Assembly (NCBI GenBank): GCA_903902745.1
Contig: CAIUWA010000009.1
Coordinates: 1 to 64,000, forward strand
Direction of reading: 5' to 3'
DNA: 64,000 nucleotides
From: an uncultured Opitutia bacterium
GTDB lineage: Bacteria; Verrucomicrobiota; Verrucomicrobiia; Opitutales; Opitutaceae
This document shows positions 32,793 to 41,795 of the stretch, piece by piece; position 1 is the stretch's first letter, and the number at the start of each line of letters is the position of its first letter. A program made the translations under genes and the position numbers. A model generated the notes under the pieces. That model saw only the letters and a program-made list of their open reading frames with translations. It had not been told where the DNA came from and did no database searches.

Positions 32793-33944
32793 ATGAAAAA
32801 AACTCCCCTATCGCCCCGCCTGCTAATTCCGACTGTCCTGAGCCTGACTGCGTTGCTCAGCCTCGCTTCAATCGCTCCGGCAGCCGATTCTGCCGCCAAG
32901 CCCTACAAAATCCTCACCACCACGCAAATTCCCGCCGCCGGCGGGATCGATTATGTCACCGCGGACAGCGTCAACCGCCGGGTCTGGGTCGCATGCGGCA
33001 ATGTGGTCAGCGCGTTCGATCTCGATACCTACAAGCTGGCGGGCAGTTTGCCCAACGCGTCCGGCCATGGCGTCGCGATCGACCCGGAAAACCACACCGG
33101 ACTGGTCTCCGGTAATCCCGCGACCTTCTTCAACACGAAGACCCTCGAGGTGATCAAAACCGTTCCCGCGCCCGGGGCGGATGGCTACATCTTCGACGCC
33201 CCGACCCATCACTTTTTCATTCTCAGTCACCGCGCACCCAACCTCCTCGTGGTTGACTCCAAGGATGGGTCGATCGTCGGCACGGTGGACGCCATCGCCC
33301 CCAACGGCGAGAATGCCGCCGTCGAGCAGGGTGCCTCGGACGGCGAGGGCCATCTTTATTTCGACGTGGCCAACATGCATCACATCGCCGTGGTGGATGC
33401 CAAGACGCTCAAGGTAACGGGACATTTCGACCTGGGTGAAAAGGGCAACGGGCCGGCCGGTTTGGCCATCGACGTGAAGAACCACATTCTTTTCGCGATG
33501 TGCCGCGGGGGAACGGGTGGCACCCCGACTTGTGTCGTCCTCAGCGCCATTGATGGCAAAATCCTCGCCACCCTGCCCCTGGCGGGCAGCAGCGACGGCG
33601 CCACCTTCAATCCCCGCACGATGGAGGCGTTCAGTTCACATGGCAACGGCACGCTCTCTGTCATCAAGGAAGTCAGCCCCACGGAATTCGTGCTGGAAGA
33701 AACCGTGCAAACCAAGGCCGGCGGCAAAACCTGCACGCTCGATGCCAAGAACGATCACGTCATCGTGATCACGCGGGAAGCCGATCCGGCCGCTCCGCCG
33801 ATGCCCGCCCCGCAGGCGGCCGCGGCTCCGGCACCGGCTGCGCCTGCCACCCCGGCAGCGCCCGGTGCGCAAGGCGGCGCTGGTCGTGCCGGAAAAGGTC
33901 CGACCGGACCGCAGCTCCTGGACGTCATGTTTATCGGCCGATAA
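32793..33944 (+). CDS. YncE-like beta-propeller protein, exported
   Basis: A 383-residue exported protein with a signal peptide (MKKTPLSPRLLIPTVLSLTA to APAADS). The body is a seven-bladed YVTN/NHL-type propeller with repeated blades such as GGIDYVTADSVNRRVWVACGNVVSAFDLDTYKL and FILSHRAPNLLVVDSKDGSIVGTV. The last 50 residues are an Ala/Pro-rich linker (PQAAAAPAPAAPATPAAPGAQGG). Members of this family include quinoprotein amine dehydrogenase-like and DNA-binding YncE proteins; activity cannot be assigned. A strong terminator follows. Confidence 0.85.
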   Translation: MKKTPLSPRLLIPTVLSLTALLSLASIAPAADSAAKPYKILTTTQIPAAGGIDYVTADSVNRRVWVACGNVVSAFDLDTYKLAGSLPNASGHGVAIDPENHTGLVSGNPATFFNTKTLEVIKTVPAPGADGYIFDAPTHHFFILSHRAPNLLVVDSKDGSIVGTVDAIAPNGENAAVEQGASDGEGHLYFDVANMHHIAVVDAKTLKVTGHFDLGEKGNGPAGLAIDVKNHILFAMCRGGTGGTPTCVVLSAIDGKILATLPLAGSSDGATFNPRTMEAFSSHGNGTLSVIKEVSPTEFVLEETVQTKAGGKTCTLDAKNDHVIVITREADPAAPPMPAPQAAAAPAPAAPATPAAPGAQGGAGRAGKGPTGPQLLDVMFIGR

Positions 33945-33961
33945 GTTTTTCAACCGCCAGG

Positions 33962-33997
33962 ACGCGCCGCACTGTTCGCAGTGCGGCGCGTTTTTTT
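33962..33997 (+). terminator. Rho-independent terminator with TTCG tetraloop
   Basis: A 13-bp perfect stem (33962-33974 with 33979-33991) closes a TTCG tetraloop and is followed by seven T. It lies about 17 bp after the propeller stop. Confidence 0.95.
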
Positions 33998-34028
33998 GTC
34001 CAGCCGGACGCACGTGGATCGCGGCATA

Positions 34029-34060
34029 TAAGGTGGAGCGAGTTGACCTCAACCCGCTGG
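34029..34060. repeat. Half copy of the GGTGGAGCG-TTG repeat family
   Basis: AAGGTGGAGCGAGTTGACCT then CAACCCGCTGG matches one arm of the elements at 12802, 19382 and 49666; no partner arm is found nearby. Confidence 0.6.
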
Positions 34061-34089
34061 ATCGAGGCGGCTTCGCCTGTTTGAATAAT

Positions 34090-34119
34090 TGTAGCGGCGG
34101 TCTATGACCGCCGGGCTCG
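34090..34119. repeat. Second copy of the TGTAGC-GCGG palindrome
   Basis: TGTAGCGGCGGTCTATGACC then GCCGGGCTCG; CGGCGGTC and GACCGCCG form an 8-bp stem. Same family as 2271-2301. Confidence 0.65.
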
Positions 34120-34263
34120 AGGGGTCCGCTCGTCCGCGCAGACGTGCGGCTCTGCAAAGTAAAACGGACGGGCGGGCCGCCCGTCCCTGCCATCGGCGCT
34201 CATCCGCCGTCGCTGAAGCTATGGCGAGACAAATAGAGCGCCGCTACAACTGCCTGACCAGCG

Positions 34264-36747
34264 TCAGCCCGTGCCGGGCGGCAGCGGGCCAATCACAATG
34301 AAACGCGATTCCTGCGGTCCAAGAGTCAGGGGCAAGGCAACACTCCCGGTCGCCTTCGGAGCGCCGGCCACGGCGTTAACCTTCCCGCTCGCAGCGTCCC
34401 AGACCTGGACCGAGCCGCGGCCATCGAGGGTCACAGTGCGCGTCTGGGGCTGGTCGGATTCGTTGAACAGGAAATAGACATCCCCGTCCTTCAGCGTGCG
34501 GTGCATGTATTTCAAGGGCGCGCAGGCGGTGTCGAGTTTGACGTCCGGCTTCGGCAGCGCCGCCACCACACGCGGGGTGATTTCCGCCGTGGGTTCAAGC
34601 AGGGTCGCGAAGTGCAGGTCCGGCGCGCCCGTCGCATTGAGGAAGGACCGGTCCACCACCATCGTCGGCGTGCGGCCGACAAAGATGACCTTGCCGCCCG
34701 CGGCCGCAAAGGCCCGCAGACGATCAAGGACGTTTTTCTGGATGACGGTCGAACTCGGCACGATGACCGCGCGGTAGATTTGCCCGCTAAGATTCTTCAA
34801 TCCACCACCCTCCAGCTTGCAGATCGAGGCGAGCGAATCGTGATCAATGTGGTCGAAGTCAATCTGCGCTTCCATCAGCTGGGTCGTCAGCTTCACGTTG
34901 ACCGCATCCGCCTCGAAATCGTCCAGCCAGTAGCTGTCCGACGCATGGTAGAGCGCGACCTGCGCTGCCGGCCGGCCGATCGCCATCAGGTATTGCGCGC
35001 GGGTGACGTACCATCCCGTCGGCGCCGCTGGATCAGCCGCGGGGGTGGCCACGTTCAGCCCGCGGATATTCATGAAGTTGATGCCGCGCACCAACTGGTA
35101 ATCCACCACGAATTTGCCGCCGGCCGCCACGCTCCCGCCCGATTCCGTCCAAGCCTGGGGCCGGCCGAAGAGGTGGGCCGCCGAGCCTGCCAGCTTGGGG
35201 AAATCCGCCACGAGGCCGGGGCGGATCTGGTTGAGATTGTCGATGCCGGGAACACCGACATAGCGCATGTCGCGGAAAAAGGAGCCCTCGTTCCTGGTCA
35301 TGTCCTCGCCGCCGCTGCGGTTCAGCATGAGCTCCTCGTGATTCAGGTGCATCATGTAACCCATGCCCCGGGCCTCGCACCACTCCTGCATCGGCTTGTA
35401 GAAATTGTCACGGAACATGCCGCTCCAGACATCGAAGTAATCGGCCCTGGCCCGCTGCGCCTCCGGCGACAGAGGTGAACCGAAGAACTGGGCAATCCAG
35501 GGCTTCAGATCATATCCCTTTTGCTTCTGGAATGTTGCCAGCAGCTTGGGCGTCCAGGGAATGATCCCGGTGAAATCGGTTTCATCGCCGCGGAAGCCGA
35601 GGATGGTTTTCCCGAAATCAGCGCCGTAGTATTTTTCATAGGTTTCCGGGACGAGCTTGATGTAGGCGGCAGTGGCCTCGGGATCGAGGTAGTCGACCAA
35701 CGAGTAGAGGCTGTCCTTGTCCCGCGAGCCGTCCTCGCGCTGGCCATAGCGGGTGGGCGAGCTGCGGTAGACGTGGCGCACGAAGGTGACCACCCAGGTG
35801 CCGGAAGCCGGTGCCGTCCACTTGAACTGGCCGTCCGCCGGCAACGGCAGCGCCGTGGTGACCGGACCGTCGTTGCGGAACTCCGGCTGGCCGGGGCGCC
35901 AGTCCGTCCGGAGATCGGCCACGATGCTTTTCGTTTCACGCGGCAGCGGAAACGCCAGCGTCTGGCCGGAGAAAACGCTGTAGCGCGGCTCACCGGCGCT
36001 GCCTTGAAAGGTCACGTACCAGATGCCTCCGGTGGGCGCGATCCACTTGAACTGACCATCGGTGGGCAGCGGCAGCTCCTGGTGCGGCGGAACCACGATG
36101 GTCACCGGCGGCGGGCCAGCCCGGCCTCCCGCACGGCCGCCGCGGGCCCCCGCGGCCGCCTGCCCCGGTGCCGCTCCGTCCGCGGGCGGCGTCGCCCCCG
36201 CCCGCGGTCCCCTCGCGGCCGGAGCCGCTGCGGGATCCGGACGCAGGCCGGTCAGGATGCCCAGCGCATCGGGCGGCACCGGAATGCTGAGCGTCTGGCC
36301 CGCTTCCACCGTGTAACGCGCATCGGCCACAATGGCCTGCATGCCCAACTGCGGATAAAGTTTGCTGATCATGCCGCCGGCAAAGCCGTCCGGATAGCCA
36401 TCGTCGCCGTCGATCCACATCTTCATGCCGCGCTTCCTGAGCTCGGTCATGGCGACGTTCATCAGGTCAAAATATTCGGGGGACAGATACTTCACCGTCC
36501 GGCCACCGCTGTTGATCATGTAGGTGCCGCCGCCATTGGCGGCCGTGTTCTCGATGTCCGAGATGATGCTCTCCTTGGGCCTGGGAAATCCGGTCGCCCA
36601 ATGGATGGCGGTGTATTCCTTCGGAGGCTGGGCGAATGCCGCAGCCGCCTGGGCCACGGTCGGCGAGGTGATCTCCTGCCAGGGCTGGGCGGCTTTCAGG
36701 ACAAACGGGAGGCAGGCAAGCAGGACGAAGCGGGGCAGGATTTTCAT
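34264..36747 (-). CDS. GH106-like glycoside hydrolase, secreted, paralogue of the 25188 gene
   Basis: An 827-residue exported enzyme (signal MKILPRFVLLACLPFVLKAA) that aligns with the gene at 25188-27635 over its whole length and is very similar in the last 250 residues (VPSSTVIQKNVLDRL, GKVIFVGRTPTMVVDRSFLNATGAPD, LKDGDVYFLFNESD). It keeps the core segments GFRGDETDFTGIIPWTPKLL, MHLNHEELM and RPQAWTESGG. It differs by a Gly/Ala/Pro-rich insert (about residues 185-225, GARGGRAGGRAGPPP). The two genes lie in opposite orientation 6.6 kb apart, so one arose by inverted duplication. Rhamnosidase activity is inferred only. Confidence 0.8.
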   Translation of the reverse strand: MKILPRFVLLACLPFVLKAAQPWQEITSPTVAQAAAAFAQPPKEYTAIHWATGFPRPKESIISDIENTAANGGGTYMINSGGRTVKYLSPEYFDLMNVAMTELRKRGMKMWIDGDDGYPDGFAGGMISKLYPQLGMQAIVADARYTVEAGQTLSIPVPPDALGILTGLRPDPAAAPAARGPRAGATPPADGAAPGQAAAGARGGRAGGRAGPPPVTIVVPPHQELPLPTDGQFKWIAPTGGIWYVTFQGSAGEPRYSVFSGQTLAFPLPRETKSIVADLRTDWRPGQPEFRNDGPVTTALPLPADGQFKWTAPASGTWVVTFVRHVYRSSPTRYGQREDGSRDKDSLYSLVDYLDPEATAAYIKLVPETYEKYYGADFGKTILGFRGDETDFTGIIPWTPKLLATFQKQKGYDLKPWIAQFFGSPLSPEAQRARADYFDVWSGMFRDNFYKPMQEWCEARGMGYMMHLNHEELMLNRSGGEDMTRNEGSFFRDMRYVGVPGIDNLNQIRPGLVADFPKLAGSAAHLFGRPQAWTESGGSVAAGGKFVVDYQLVRGINFMNIRGLNVATPAADPAAPTGWYVTRAQYLMAIGRPAAQVALYHASDSYWLDDFEADAVNVKLTTQLMEAQIDFDHIDHDSLASICKLEGGGLKNLSGQIYRAVIVPSSTVIQKNVLDRLRAFAAAGGKVIFVGRTPTMVVDRSFLNATGAPDLHFATLLEPTAEITPRVVAALPKPDVKLDTACAPLKYMHRTLKDGDVYFLFNESDQPQTRTVTLDGRGSVQVWDAASGKVNAVAGAPKATGSVALPLTLGPQESRFIVIGPLPPGTG

Positions 36748-36841
36748 AAGCAGACAGGGGTTGGTTGAAGGGGAAAGCTTAGAGCCAGACGAATCAGCGG
36801 GATGAAAGGAACGGCCTTTTTGTCAAATCTAGGGGCATCCC

Positions 36842-39028
36842 TCAATGCCAGCGAAAGACGCTGAACAAGCTGGAATAATCGTCGGTCCAAACCGCCTGCC
36901 GGTCGTTGCCCCGCGCGGGCTGCCAGCGTGGATCCCCGGCCAGCTTCGTCAGGTCGTCCGGGTTCCGCGCCATGACGAGCCAGATCGACGGCGACTTGCC
37001 CGCCGCCAATTCCTCCGGCGAGAGCACGGTGTCGTAGCGGATCAGGCTCGCGAGGTGCGCATCGCGCGCGAGGTTGGCGAAGACGGGCTCCAGATCGAGG
37101 TGCAGGTTCGAGATGTGGAAGGCCAGCAGACCGCCGGGGGCCAGCTTGCGCAAATAGAGCGACAGCGCCTCGCGGGTGATGAGATGCACCGGGATCGCAT
37201 CCGAGCTGAAGGCGTCCAGCATCATCACGTCGAATTTCGCGTCCGGTTCCCGCCCCAACGAAAGCCGCGCGTCACCCAGCACCACCTTCAACTCCGCCGG
37301 CGAGTCGCGCAGGAAGGTGAAGTAGCGCGGGTCGCTCGCGAGCTTCAGCACCACCGGGTCGATTTCATAGTAAGTCCAGGATTGCCCCGGCAGCGCGTAG
37401 CTCGCCAGCGAGCCTGAACCCAGTCCGACCGCCCCGATTTTCTTCCGTGCCTCCCGGCCATAAAGCGTCAGCACCTCGCCCGCCGGGCCGCTGCGGCTGT
37501 AGTAGGTGAGCGGTTCGTCACGGCGCGCCGGATCGAGGCTCTGCCGGCCGTGCTGCGTCAGGCCGTGGATGAGCAGATGATAGCGGCCGGTCGGATCGAG
37601 CATCACGCGGTTGACGCCGAAAAAACTGCGCTCGGCGTAAAGCAGGGTGCCCTTCTCCCGCTGATACAAACTGCCGGCCAATAAAATTGCCCCGACCCCC
37701 AGCGCGAAGCGCAGGGGACGCCGGGAAAAAAAATAACAGACCAGCGTCGGCAGGCCCAACAGCAGCCCGGCGATCGCCGCATCGCTCCGGAACCGCGAGG
37801 CCTGGACCAGCAGCACGAGCCCGCCCATGCCCAAACCCAGCAGCGCCGGCCAGAGCCAGTCCTTGATTCTTCCGGACCGGTCCGCGCCGCCATCCGCACG
37901 CAGACCCACGAGGCACGCGAGCATGAGGACCAGCGGGTATTCGGCGACGGAGTTAAAAATCAGCGGGGCGACGAGCGCGTTGAACATCCCGCCAAGCACC
38001 CCGCCGACGGACATCCAGAGGTAAAACTGCGTCAGGTGCGCGGACGATGGCCGGTCGGCAGCCAGTTGGCCGTGACAGAGCATCGTGGCCACGAAGAACG
38101 TCGCCAGGTGCAGCACGATCAAGCCGGCGATCGGCTCCGCCGCCTGCAGGTTGAACAACAGGACGAGCGCGACCAGCAGGATCGGGAAAGCCCGGGTCAG
38201 CAGGGATCGCGAAAGGATTTCACGGCGCGCAAAAACGAGGATGAAGGTCAGGAGATAGATGGCCAGCGGCACGATCCACATCAGCGGCACGACCGCGATG
38301 TCGCTCGAAAGATAGGTCGTGACGCCGAGCATCAGGCTCGACGGCACGAAGGCCAGCAGCACCCAGCGCACACGGCGCCGGCCCGTGATTTTTTCCGGCG
38401 GAGCGGCCGGCAACGCCGGCTCGGCGGCGCCGGCCGCCTTGGACCGCCACAGACAGGCGACGCAGATGGAAATTAATCCGACGAGCACCCAGTAGCCCCA
38501 CATCCAGTACCGGCTTTGCTGCTCCAGGCGCAGGTAGGGCTCCACCACGATGGGATAACTGAGCAGCGCCACCATGCTGCCGACATTGCTGGCGGCGTAG
38601 AGGAAGTAGGGATCCGCCGCGTGGCGGTGGCCCGTCGCTGCAAACCAGCGCTGAATCAACGGACTCGTGGTCGAGACCGCAAAGAACGGAAGTCCGACCG
38701 CCACGACCATCAAGGCCAGCAGCCAGAGGGAGGGATTGCCCTGCACGGGCGGTGACCAACCCGCGGGTATCGCGATGGGCAGGACAACCAGCGGCAACAA
38801 CAGGACGAGAAGATGCCAGATCGCATGGCGTCGCACACCCAGCCGCGACGCTCCCGCGTGCGCATAAGCGTAGCCGGCGAGCAGCGCCGACTGGAAAAAC
38901 ACCATGGCCGTGTTCCAGACTGCCGGTGACCCGCCGAGCAATGGCAGAGCCATCCGGGCGAACATCGGCTGCACCAGAAACAGCAGCGCCGCGCTGGTGC
39001 AGATCGTGAGGGCGTAAAGCGCAACCAT
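36842..39028 (-). CDS. Fused membrane / spermidine synthase-like protein
   Basis: A 728-residue protein of the fused MFS/spermidine synthase type. Residues 1-440 carry 12 or more transmembrane helices (LYALTICTSAALLFLVQPMFARMALPLLGG is the family opening). Residues from about 490 form a methyltransferase-like Rossmann domain of the polyamine-synthase class: IGAVGLGSGSLASYALPGQSWTYYEIDP (SAM/dcSAM-binding loop) and KFDVMMLDAFSSDAIPVHLITREAL (the D-A-F-S-S-D-x-I-P-x-H-L motif). In vivo substrate is unknown for most members. ATG 39028 starts the first helix; the upstream frame looks non-coding. Confidence 0.92.
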   Translation of the reverse strand: MVALYALTICTSAALLFLVQPMFARMALPLLGGSPAVWNTAMVFFQSALLAGYAYAHAGASRLGVRRHAIWHLLVLLLPLVVLPIAIPAGWSPPVQGNPSLWLLALMVVAVGLPFFAVSTTSPLIQRWFAATGHRHAADPYFLYAASNVGSMVALLSYPIVVEPYLRLEQQSRYWMWGYWVLVGLISICVACLWRSKAAGAAEPALPAAPPEKITGRRRVRWVLLAFVPSSLMLGVTTYLSSDIAVVPLMWIVPLAIYLLTFILVFARREILSRSLLTRAFPILLVALVLLFNLQAAEPIAGLIVLHLATFFVATMLCHGQLAADRPSSAHLTQFYLWMSVGGVLGGMFNALVAPLIFNSVAEYPLVLMLACLVGLRADGGADRSGRIKDWLWPALLGLGMGGLVLLVQASRFRSDAAIAGLLLGLPTLVCYFFSRRPLRFALGVGAILLAGSLYQREKGTLLYAERSFFGVNRVMLDPTGRYHLLIHGLTQHGRQSLDPARRDEPLTYYSRSGPAGEVLTLYGREARKKIGAVGLGSGSLASYALPGQSWTYYEIDPVVLKLASDPRYFTFLRDSPAELKVVLGDARLSLGREPDAKFDVMMLDAFSSDAIPVHLITREALSLYLRKLAPGGLLAFHISNLHLDLEPVFANLARDAHLASLIRYDTVLSPEELAAGKSPSIWLVMARNPDDLTKLAGDPRWQPARGNDRQAVWTDDYSSLFSVFRWH

Positions 39029-39193
39029 GGGGCGATTTTCTTGTTCCGGCGGAGCCCAAGGGAATGAAGTCACCTCTCCCCCACTCCAAGCCCCAAAGCA
39101 CGGCCGGCCAATGCCTGAGTTCAAGCTGAGCGAAGGCGCACGAGGTAGCCCACTACCTCCGCATCCATTGTCGGCCCAAACGCCCCATGGCCT

Positions 39194-39234
39194 GCCATGC
39201 GTAGCTCACCGGGCAACGACCGGTGAGCGAAGCA
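39194..39234. repeat. TTC/TAC double-stem hairpin joined to the tRNA-Arg 3' end
   Basis: On the minus strand GCCATGC, TTC, GCTCACCGG, loop, CCGGTGAGC, TAC, GCATGGC. The first CCA of the hairpin is the encoded CCA of tRNA-Arg, so the element begins inside the tRNA gene. Same architecture at 43911-43939 and 44097-44132. Confidence 0.7.
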
Positions 39235-39311
39235 TGGCGCGGTGGAGGTGACTCGAACACCCGACCGGCGGTTTAGAAAACCGCTGCTCTATCCAGCTGA
39301 GCTACCACCGC
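39235..39311 (-). tRNA. tRNA-Arg (anticodon TCT)
   Basis: A 77-nt cloverleaf on the minus strand with encoded CCA. Acceptor GCGGTGG pairs perfectly with CCACCGC, discriminator G. The D-arm is AGCTCAGCTGGATAGAGC, anticodon stem GCGGT/ACCGC, and loop TTTCTAA gives TCT for arginine (AGA codons). The T-loop is GTGTTCGAGTCAC. A structured repeat follows directly. Confidence 0.96.
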
Positions 39312-39406
39312 AGCACAATGCTGCGACGGGTAGCGGGTGCCCGCCGGTGCGACAAGGGGAAAAACCAGACGTGATGGTTCGGACCGGTTAGAAAGCCTCC
39401 GCACCC

Positions 39407-40000
39407 TTATGGCGCTACGATCCAGCGACCCCAGTTTTCCGAGGACCCCTTTATCGGGACCACGACCCCGACCACTCCGACCGTCAGGGATTTTGACTGC
39501 AGGTAGAGGGAACCTTCATTCCCCTTGTAGAGAATGATCGCGGTCGATTGATCCGTCGCGGCCGCCAGGTTTCCTCCCACCCCAAAGTCATTTTTCCGGG
39601 GCAATCGCACGGCGCCACTGGCGCGGTCAACCTCGATCACCACCGTCTTGGACGCCACCACCCGCCCATTCGTCATTGCCGCAATCTCCAGTTGATCCGG
39701 TCCGTGCTGGACGAGGCGGACCTGCTCGGCCGCGACCGCCGGCTTGGTTTCCGGGAACAAGAGAACTGTGAGCCTTCCGGGGGAGACATGCCCGGGACCG
39801 CGGGAATACTCATGGGTGTATTCGCCCGCATCCAGATAGGTCCCGGACACGTCCGGCGCCGCGCTCCTCGGAGCCAGCGCCGCCAGCCAAGATGCGGGCA
39901 ATTCCTGACGGGATACACGGTCGTGGGCCGCAATGCACCCCGCGAGCATTAGGCCGCAACACAAAATCCCGAGGAGGTTGAGGGCATGGCGACAGATCAT
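39407..40000 (-). CDS. Hypothetical lipoprotein
   Basis: A 197-residue protein with a lipoprotein signal (MICRHALNLLGILCCGLMLAGC, lipobox LAGC, Cys 22). The mature part is beta-rich (VSPGRLTVLLFPETKPAVAAEQVRLVQHGPDQLEIAAM, ASKTVVIEVDRASGAVRLPRKND), ending SLTVGVVGVVVPIKGSSENWGRWIV. I do not recognise a family. It should be anchored in an envelope membrane. Confidence 0.72.
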   Translation of the reverse strand: MICRHALNLLGILCCGLMLAGCIAAHDRVSRQELPASWLAALAPRSAAPDVSGTYLDAGEYTHEYSRGPGHVSPGRLTVLLFPETKPAVAAEQVRLVQHGPDQLEIAAMTNGRVVASKTVVIEVDRASGAVRLPRKNDFGVGGNLAAATDQSTAIILYKGNEGSLYLQSKSLTVGVVGVVVPIKGSSENWGRWIVAP

Positions 40001-40149
40001 GGGAGACGGAATACCGAGGCAATTGCCCGCGGGCGGAAGTTCGTCGGGGCGAAGGGGCTGAAGGACGGGACCGGGGTTCCCCGTGATACTTCCAACAACG
40101 TCACCTCAAGCAACGCCTTTATGGGAATCGCCCCGTATGCCATGCCCTC

Positions 40150-40174
40150 GTTGGGAGCGGCTTTATGCCGCGAT
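40150..40174. repeat. Half copy of the GGGAGCGGCTTTACGCCGCGAT family
   Basis: GTTGGGAGCGGCTTTATGCC-GCGAT matches one arm of the inverted repeats at 21684 and 61707; CGGC/GCCG forms its stem. Confidence 0.6.
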
Positions 40175-40231
40175 GATCGTGTCTGTCCGGCAGCCAGGCC
40201 GCAACCCGGCCGGCCACCGGTCAGCCGATTT

Positions 40232-40768
40232 TTACGCTGCCGCGGTTTCCAGCACGCCCTGCCACAACTCCGCCTCGCCGGCGAAGCCGTGGTCGCGGAG
40301 GCCGGCGGCGATGGCGGCGAGCGCGGGCTCGACGACGAGGTGCTTCGGATCATTCGGAAACTCGGGGCGCACGGCGCGGGTGAGCGCCCAGCAGGCCCAG
40401 GCGCGCCAGGCGCGCTGCTCGCGGCGCGGGGCGTTCATGCGGTCCGCGTAGTGCTGGAAATGCACGCGGGGATTGCCGAGAAAAATCCCGGGTGGCGTAT
40501 GCGTGATGATCCAGGCCGTCGCCGCGTAGGGCATCGGCCAGGCGCGTAGGATCGCCTCATCCCCCTGCAGGTCGGCGCCGAACGCGCGGTCGAGACACAG
40601 GAGCGCGCGCGCCGCTAGCCCGCGCTGCCAGAGGGAGTGCGCGTATTCGAGGCAGTCGTGGTAAAACTCGGCGCCGCGCTCGTCCTCGCGGTGGACATGC
40701 AGCGCCCGCCAGTCGAGCCCGGCCCGCGGCGCGGGCAGCTGGGGACAGGGCGGCAGGCTTGCAGGCAT
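40232..40768 (-). CDS. Hypothetical protein (helical, Trp/Arg-rich)
   Basis: A 178-residue cytoplasmic-looking protein (MPASLPPCPQLPAPRAGLDW start). It is strongly alpha-helical with many aromatic and Arg residues (YHDCLEYAHSLWQRGLAARALLCLDRAFGADL, MPYAATAWIITHTPPGIFLGNPRVHFQHYADRM, EPALAAIAAGLRDHGFAGEAELW). The regular helices and length suggest a tetratricopeptide-like small helical domain. No family is recognised. A TTG start 36 bp upstream is possible but less likely. Confidence 0.7.
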   Translation of the reverse strand: MPASLPPCPQLPAPRAGLDWRALHVHREDERGAEFYHDCLEYAHSLWQRGLAARALLCLDRAFGADLQGDEAILRAWPMPYAATAWIITHTPPGIFLGNPRVHFQHYADRMNAPRREQRAWRAWACWALTRAVRPEFPNDPKHLVVEPALAAIAAGLRDHGFAGEAELWQGVLETAAA

Positions 40769-40814
40769 GCGCGGGTTGGTGCCGGGGAAAGGGAGTGCTG
40801 CCAAGCAGCAAAAC

Positions 40815-40904
40815 CAAAAGCTGAAACGCTGAAATTCTGAAAAGCTGAAATCCGGAGACAGAAAATTTCAGCTTTTCAGATTTTCAAAATTTCAGCGTTT
40901 CCAT
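40815..40904. repeat. Inverted repeat, GCTGAAACGCTGAAA/TTTCAGCG family
   Basis: GCTGAAACGCTGAAATTCTG and AAAAGCTGAAATCC on the left face TTTCAGCTTTTCAGATTTTC and AAAATTTCAGCG on the right, making a long AT-rich hairpin. Same family as 2318-2352. Confidence 0.7.
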
Positions 40905-40931
40905 GCGTCAGCCCAATCTTTCGCTTGGCGC

Positions 40932-41660
40932 GTGCGCGGGTTTCCGCGACAACCGGCCACGCTGAATCCGCCGCCCGACACTTCCCCCGCCGGCCCCACC
41001 CCGCCCGCCGCCCCGCGGCCCGAGGTGTATGATATCCGCGGCTGGCGCCACCTCGTCGTCTGGCCGTTCGCCCTGCTGTTGCGGCTGTGGGGCCGGTCGC
41101 TGCGCTTCGAACTGTCGGATGACGACCGGCGGAATATTTCCAAGCGCGACGAACCCGTGGCGATCATTCTCTGGCACAACCGGCTGTTCCTCGCCGCCGA
41201 GATCGTCCGCCGCTACCGGCAGGGGCGCCGGGCGTATGCGCTGGTCAGCGCCAGCCGCGACGGCGCCTGGCTGCACGCCTTTTTTGCGACCATCGGGCTG
41301 AACACCGTGCGCGGATCGAGCAACCAGCTCGGCCGCGAAGCCGCCTCGGCCCTGGTCGGGGTCTTGCGCGCAGGTCATGACGTCGGCATCACGCCGGACG
41401 GACCGCGCGGGCCGTGCTATGACTTGAAACCCGGCGGGCTCATCGTCGCCCGGCGGGCGCAGGTGCCGCTGCTGCTGATCGGGGCGACGTTCACGTCCGC
41501 CCGGCGACTCAAGAGCTGGGACCGGTTCTATCTGCCCCGGCCGTTTTCGCGTGTCCACCTGCGCTGCGAGTTCGTGCCCAACGCCGAAATTGCGGGCGAC
41601 CGCGAGGAAGCCATGGCGCGCCTGAAGGATCGCCTGCTGGCGATCAATCCGGACGGGTGA
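40932..41660 (+). CDS. DUF374 lysophospholipid acyltransferase-like protein
   Basis: A 242-residue protein of the LPLAT superfamily, DUF374 branch. The catalytic motif H-x4-D appears in altered form as IILWHNRLFLAAEIV, and the second block is GITPDGPRGPCYDLKPGGLIVARRAQVPLLLIG, the typical TPDGPRGP of this branch. Members attach acyl chains to envelope lipids, perhaps lipid A or its precursors. The start is the only in-frame one, a GTG at 40932. A Pro-rich N-terminal 30 residues precede a membrane-near segment (HLVVWPFALLLRLWG). Confidence 0.9.
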   Translation: MRGFPRQPATLNPPPDTSPAGPTPPAAPRPEVYDIRGWRHLVVWPFALLLRLWGRSLRFELSDDDRRNISKRDEPVAIILWHNRLFLAAEIVRRYRQGRRAYALVSASRDGAWLHAFFATIGLNTVRGSSNQLGREAASALVGVLRAGHDVGITPDGPRGPCYDLKPGGLIVARRAQVPLLLIGATFTSARRLKSWDRFYLPRPFSRVHLRCEFVPNAEIAGDREEAMARLKDRLLAINPDG

Positions 41661-41689
41661 AATTTGACTGGGCAGTAGTTTGGCCGCGC

Positions 41690-41737
41690 TGTAGGCCACC
41701 GGTTGAGGTGGCGGCCAGCTCAGCGCGCTGGCCTACA
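41690..41737. repeat. Three-way-junction repeat, copy C
   Basis: TGTAGG, hairpin CCACC-GGTTGA-GGTGG, CGG, hairpin CCAGC-TCAGCGC-GCTGG, CCTACA. The inner stems are shorter but the outer TGTAGG/CCTACA stem is perfect. Confidence 0.75.
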
Positions 41738-41795
41738 ACGGAAGATGGCTTGGGAGCGGCCCAATTCCGCCGCCCGGAAGGCGGCGGATACTTCC

